Of a DNA stretch of 64,000 nucleotides, positions 63,133 through 64,000 are shown piece after piece (positions within the stretch are counted from its first letter, which is position 1; every line of letters starts with the position of its first letter). This DNA is from Streptomyces sp. NBC_00353 (lineage in GTDB: Bacteria; Actinomycetota; Actinomycetes; Streptomycetales; Streptomycetaceae): the NCBI RefSeq assembly GCF_036108815.1, contig NZ_CP107985.1, positions 8,801,501-8,865,500 of the forward strand. Direction: 5' to 3'. The translations under genes were made by a program, and so were the position numbers. The notes under the pieces were generated by a model. It searched no databases. It was given only the letters and a program-made list of their open reading frames with translations, and had not been told where the DNA came from.

Positions 63133-64000
63133 TCAGCCGTCCCGGAAGGCGGCGAGGATCTCTTCGGCTGCGAGCGTTGCCGTCAACTCGCCGGCACGTA
63201 CACGCTGTTCCAGCGAAGGAGTGAGCGCACGCACCTGCGGATGGCTGCGCAGGCTGTCCAGCAGCTCGTCGCGCACCATCGTCCAGGTCCAGTCGACCTG
63301 CTGGTCACGCCGCTTCGCGGCCAGCCGCCCCGTCGAATCGAGCAGCGCGCGGTGCTGCTCCAGCCGCTCCCACAGCGTGTCGAGGCCGGTCGACTCGCGG
63401 GCGCTGCACGTCAGCACCGGAGGAGTCCAGGCCGCGTCGGCCGGGTGCATCAGCCGCAGGGCGCCCGCCAGTTCGCGGGCCGCCGCGCGCGCGTCACGCT
63501 CGTGCGGACCGTCGGCCTTGTTCACCGTGATCGCGTCCGCCAGCTCCAGGACACCCTTCTTGATGCCCTGCAGCTGATCGCCGGTACGGGCCAGCGTGAG
63601 CAGCAGAAATGTGTCGACCATCTGAGCCACGGCCGTCTCCGACTGGCCCACCCCGACCGTCTCCACCAGGACCACGTCGTAACCCGCCGCCTCCATCACC
63701 ACGATGGACTCCCGGGTCGCCTTGGCCACCCCGCCCAGCGTCCCGGCGGTGGGGGAGGGGCGGACGAACGCCGCAGGATCGACCGCCAGCCGTTCCATCC
63801 TGGTCTTGTCGCCCAGGATGGAACCGCCGGTCCGGCTGGATGACGGATCGACGGCCAGCACCGCGACCCGGTGCCCGAGCCCGGTGAGCATCGTGCCCAG
63901 TGCATCGATGAACGTGGACTTCCCGACCCCCGGCACCCCGCTGATGCCGATGCGGCGTGCGTTGCCGGAGCGCGGCAGCAGCTCGCGCAGCAACTGCTGG
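63133..64000 (-). CDS. meaB: Methylmalonyl-CoA mutase-associated GTPase MeaB (5' end missing)
   Basis: About 288 residues are visible and the frame is open at the window edge. GISGVPGVGKSTFID (P-loop), VDPSSSRTGGSILGDKTRM, VETVGVGQSE (Walker B/G3) and TVNKADG are all MeaB/ArgK GTPase motifs. It chaperones coenzyme B12-dependent methylmalonyl-CoA mutase. The mutase genes are presumably upstream, outside the window. Confidence 0.93.
   Translation of the reverse strand, partial: QQLLRELLPRSGNARRIGISGVPGVGKSTFIDALGTMLTGLGHRVAVLAVDPSSSRTGGSILGDKTRMERLAVDPAAFVRPSPTAGTLGGVAKATRESIVVMEAAGYDVVLVETVGVGQSETAVAQMVDTFLLLTLARTGDQLQGIKKGVLELADAITVNKADGPHERDARAAARELAGALRLMHPADAAWTPPVLTCSARESTGLDTLWERLEQHRALLDSTGRLAAKRRDQQVDWTWTMVRDELLDSLRSHPQVRALTPSLEQRVRAGELTATLAAEEILAAFRDG

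Overview
The window is high-GC actinobacterial DNA, most likely from a Streptomyces chromosome. Codons nearly always end in G or C, GTG starts are common, ribosome binding sites are AGGAG-like, and several families are typical of streptomycetes (YcnI, universal stress proteins with a GAF kinase, two-copy Rho and CtaD, a rare in-frame TTA codon). IS fragments, gene stubs and frameshifted genes suggest an accessory part of the chromosome such as an arm. I see no rRNA, tRNA, CRISPR array, intact insertion sequence or biosynthetic cluster.

Layout. 0-5.2 kb: the 3' part of a large secreted phosphodiester glycosidase/calcineurin-like phosphoesterase, facing a dhaKLM dihydroxyacetone phosphotransferase operon. 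5.2-10.6 kb: decayed IS110 and IS1380 pieces, then a 1259-aa secreted DNRLRE protein with a C-terminal NucA/NucB-like nuclease and a TTA codon, followed by a SMI1/KNR4 (SUKH) immunity-type gene. 10.6-17.3 kb: small hypotheticals among wreckage (HD-domain remnant, ROK stub, IS630 remnant, truncated NACHT N-terminus), with an intact HAD hydrolase, a CsbD protein and a 2H phosphoesterase. 17.3-28.5 kb: SDR enzymes, a YcnI pair, a LysR-MFS-muconolactone isomerase-like locus, a SnoaL-like protein, an NmrA-like protein and a second MFS transporter.

28.9-38.7 kb: a transglycosylase, then an apparent hypoxia/dormancy block resembling the mycobacterial DosR or Streptomyces OsdRK loci: NarL-type regulator, zinc alcohol dehydrogenase, three tandem-domain universal stress proteins, a lone cNMP-binding protein, a GAF sensor kinase and an XRE-PPOX protein. 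Three related GGG(N8)CCC palindromes lie in this block. 38.8-46.5 kb: two large secreted S8 proteases flanking a TrmB/LuxR-type regulator; the second protease has a late frameshift.

46.9-52.7 kb: a CoA transferase with a MmgE/PrpD remnant, an alpha/beta hydrolase, etfBA, and a TetR gene flanked by three copies of one operator, leading to a DUF35-type gene. 52.7-55.3 kb: an ABC-2/YhgE-like membrane protein and a TetR gene with two palindromic operators. 55.8-59.4 kb: a stand-alone ctaD paralogue, a small membrane protein and an NDH-2-like dehydrogenase. 59.5-64 kb: an ECF41-like sigma factor, an aldo/keto reductase, a short Rho paralogue and the 3' part of meaB.

Most intact genes look enzymatic or stress related. 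The most distinctive systems are the nuclease/immunity pair, the dormancy-type regulon and the TetR/etfBA/DUF35 operator set.
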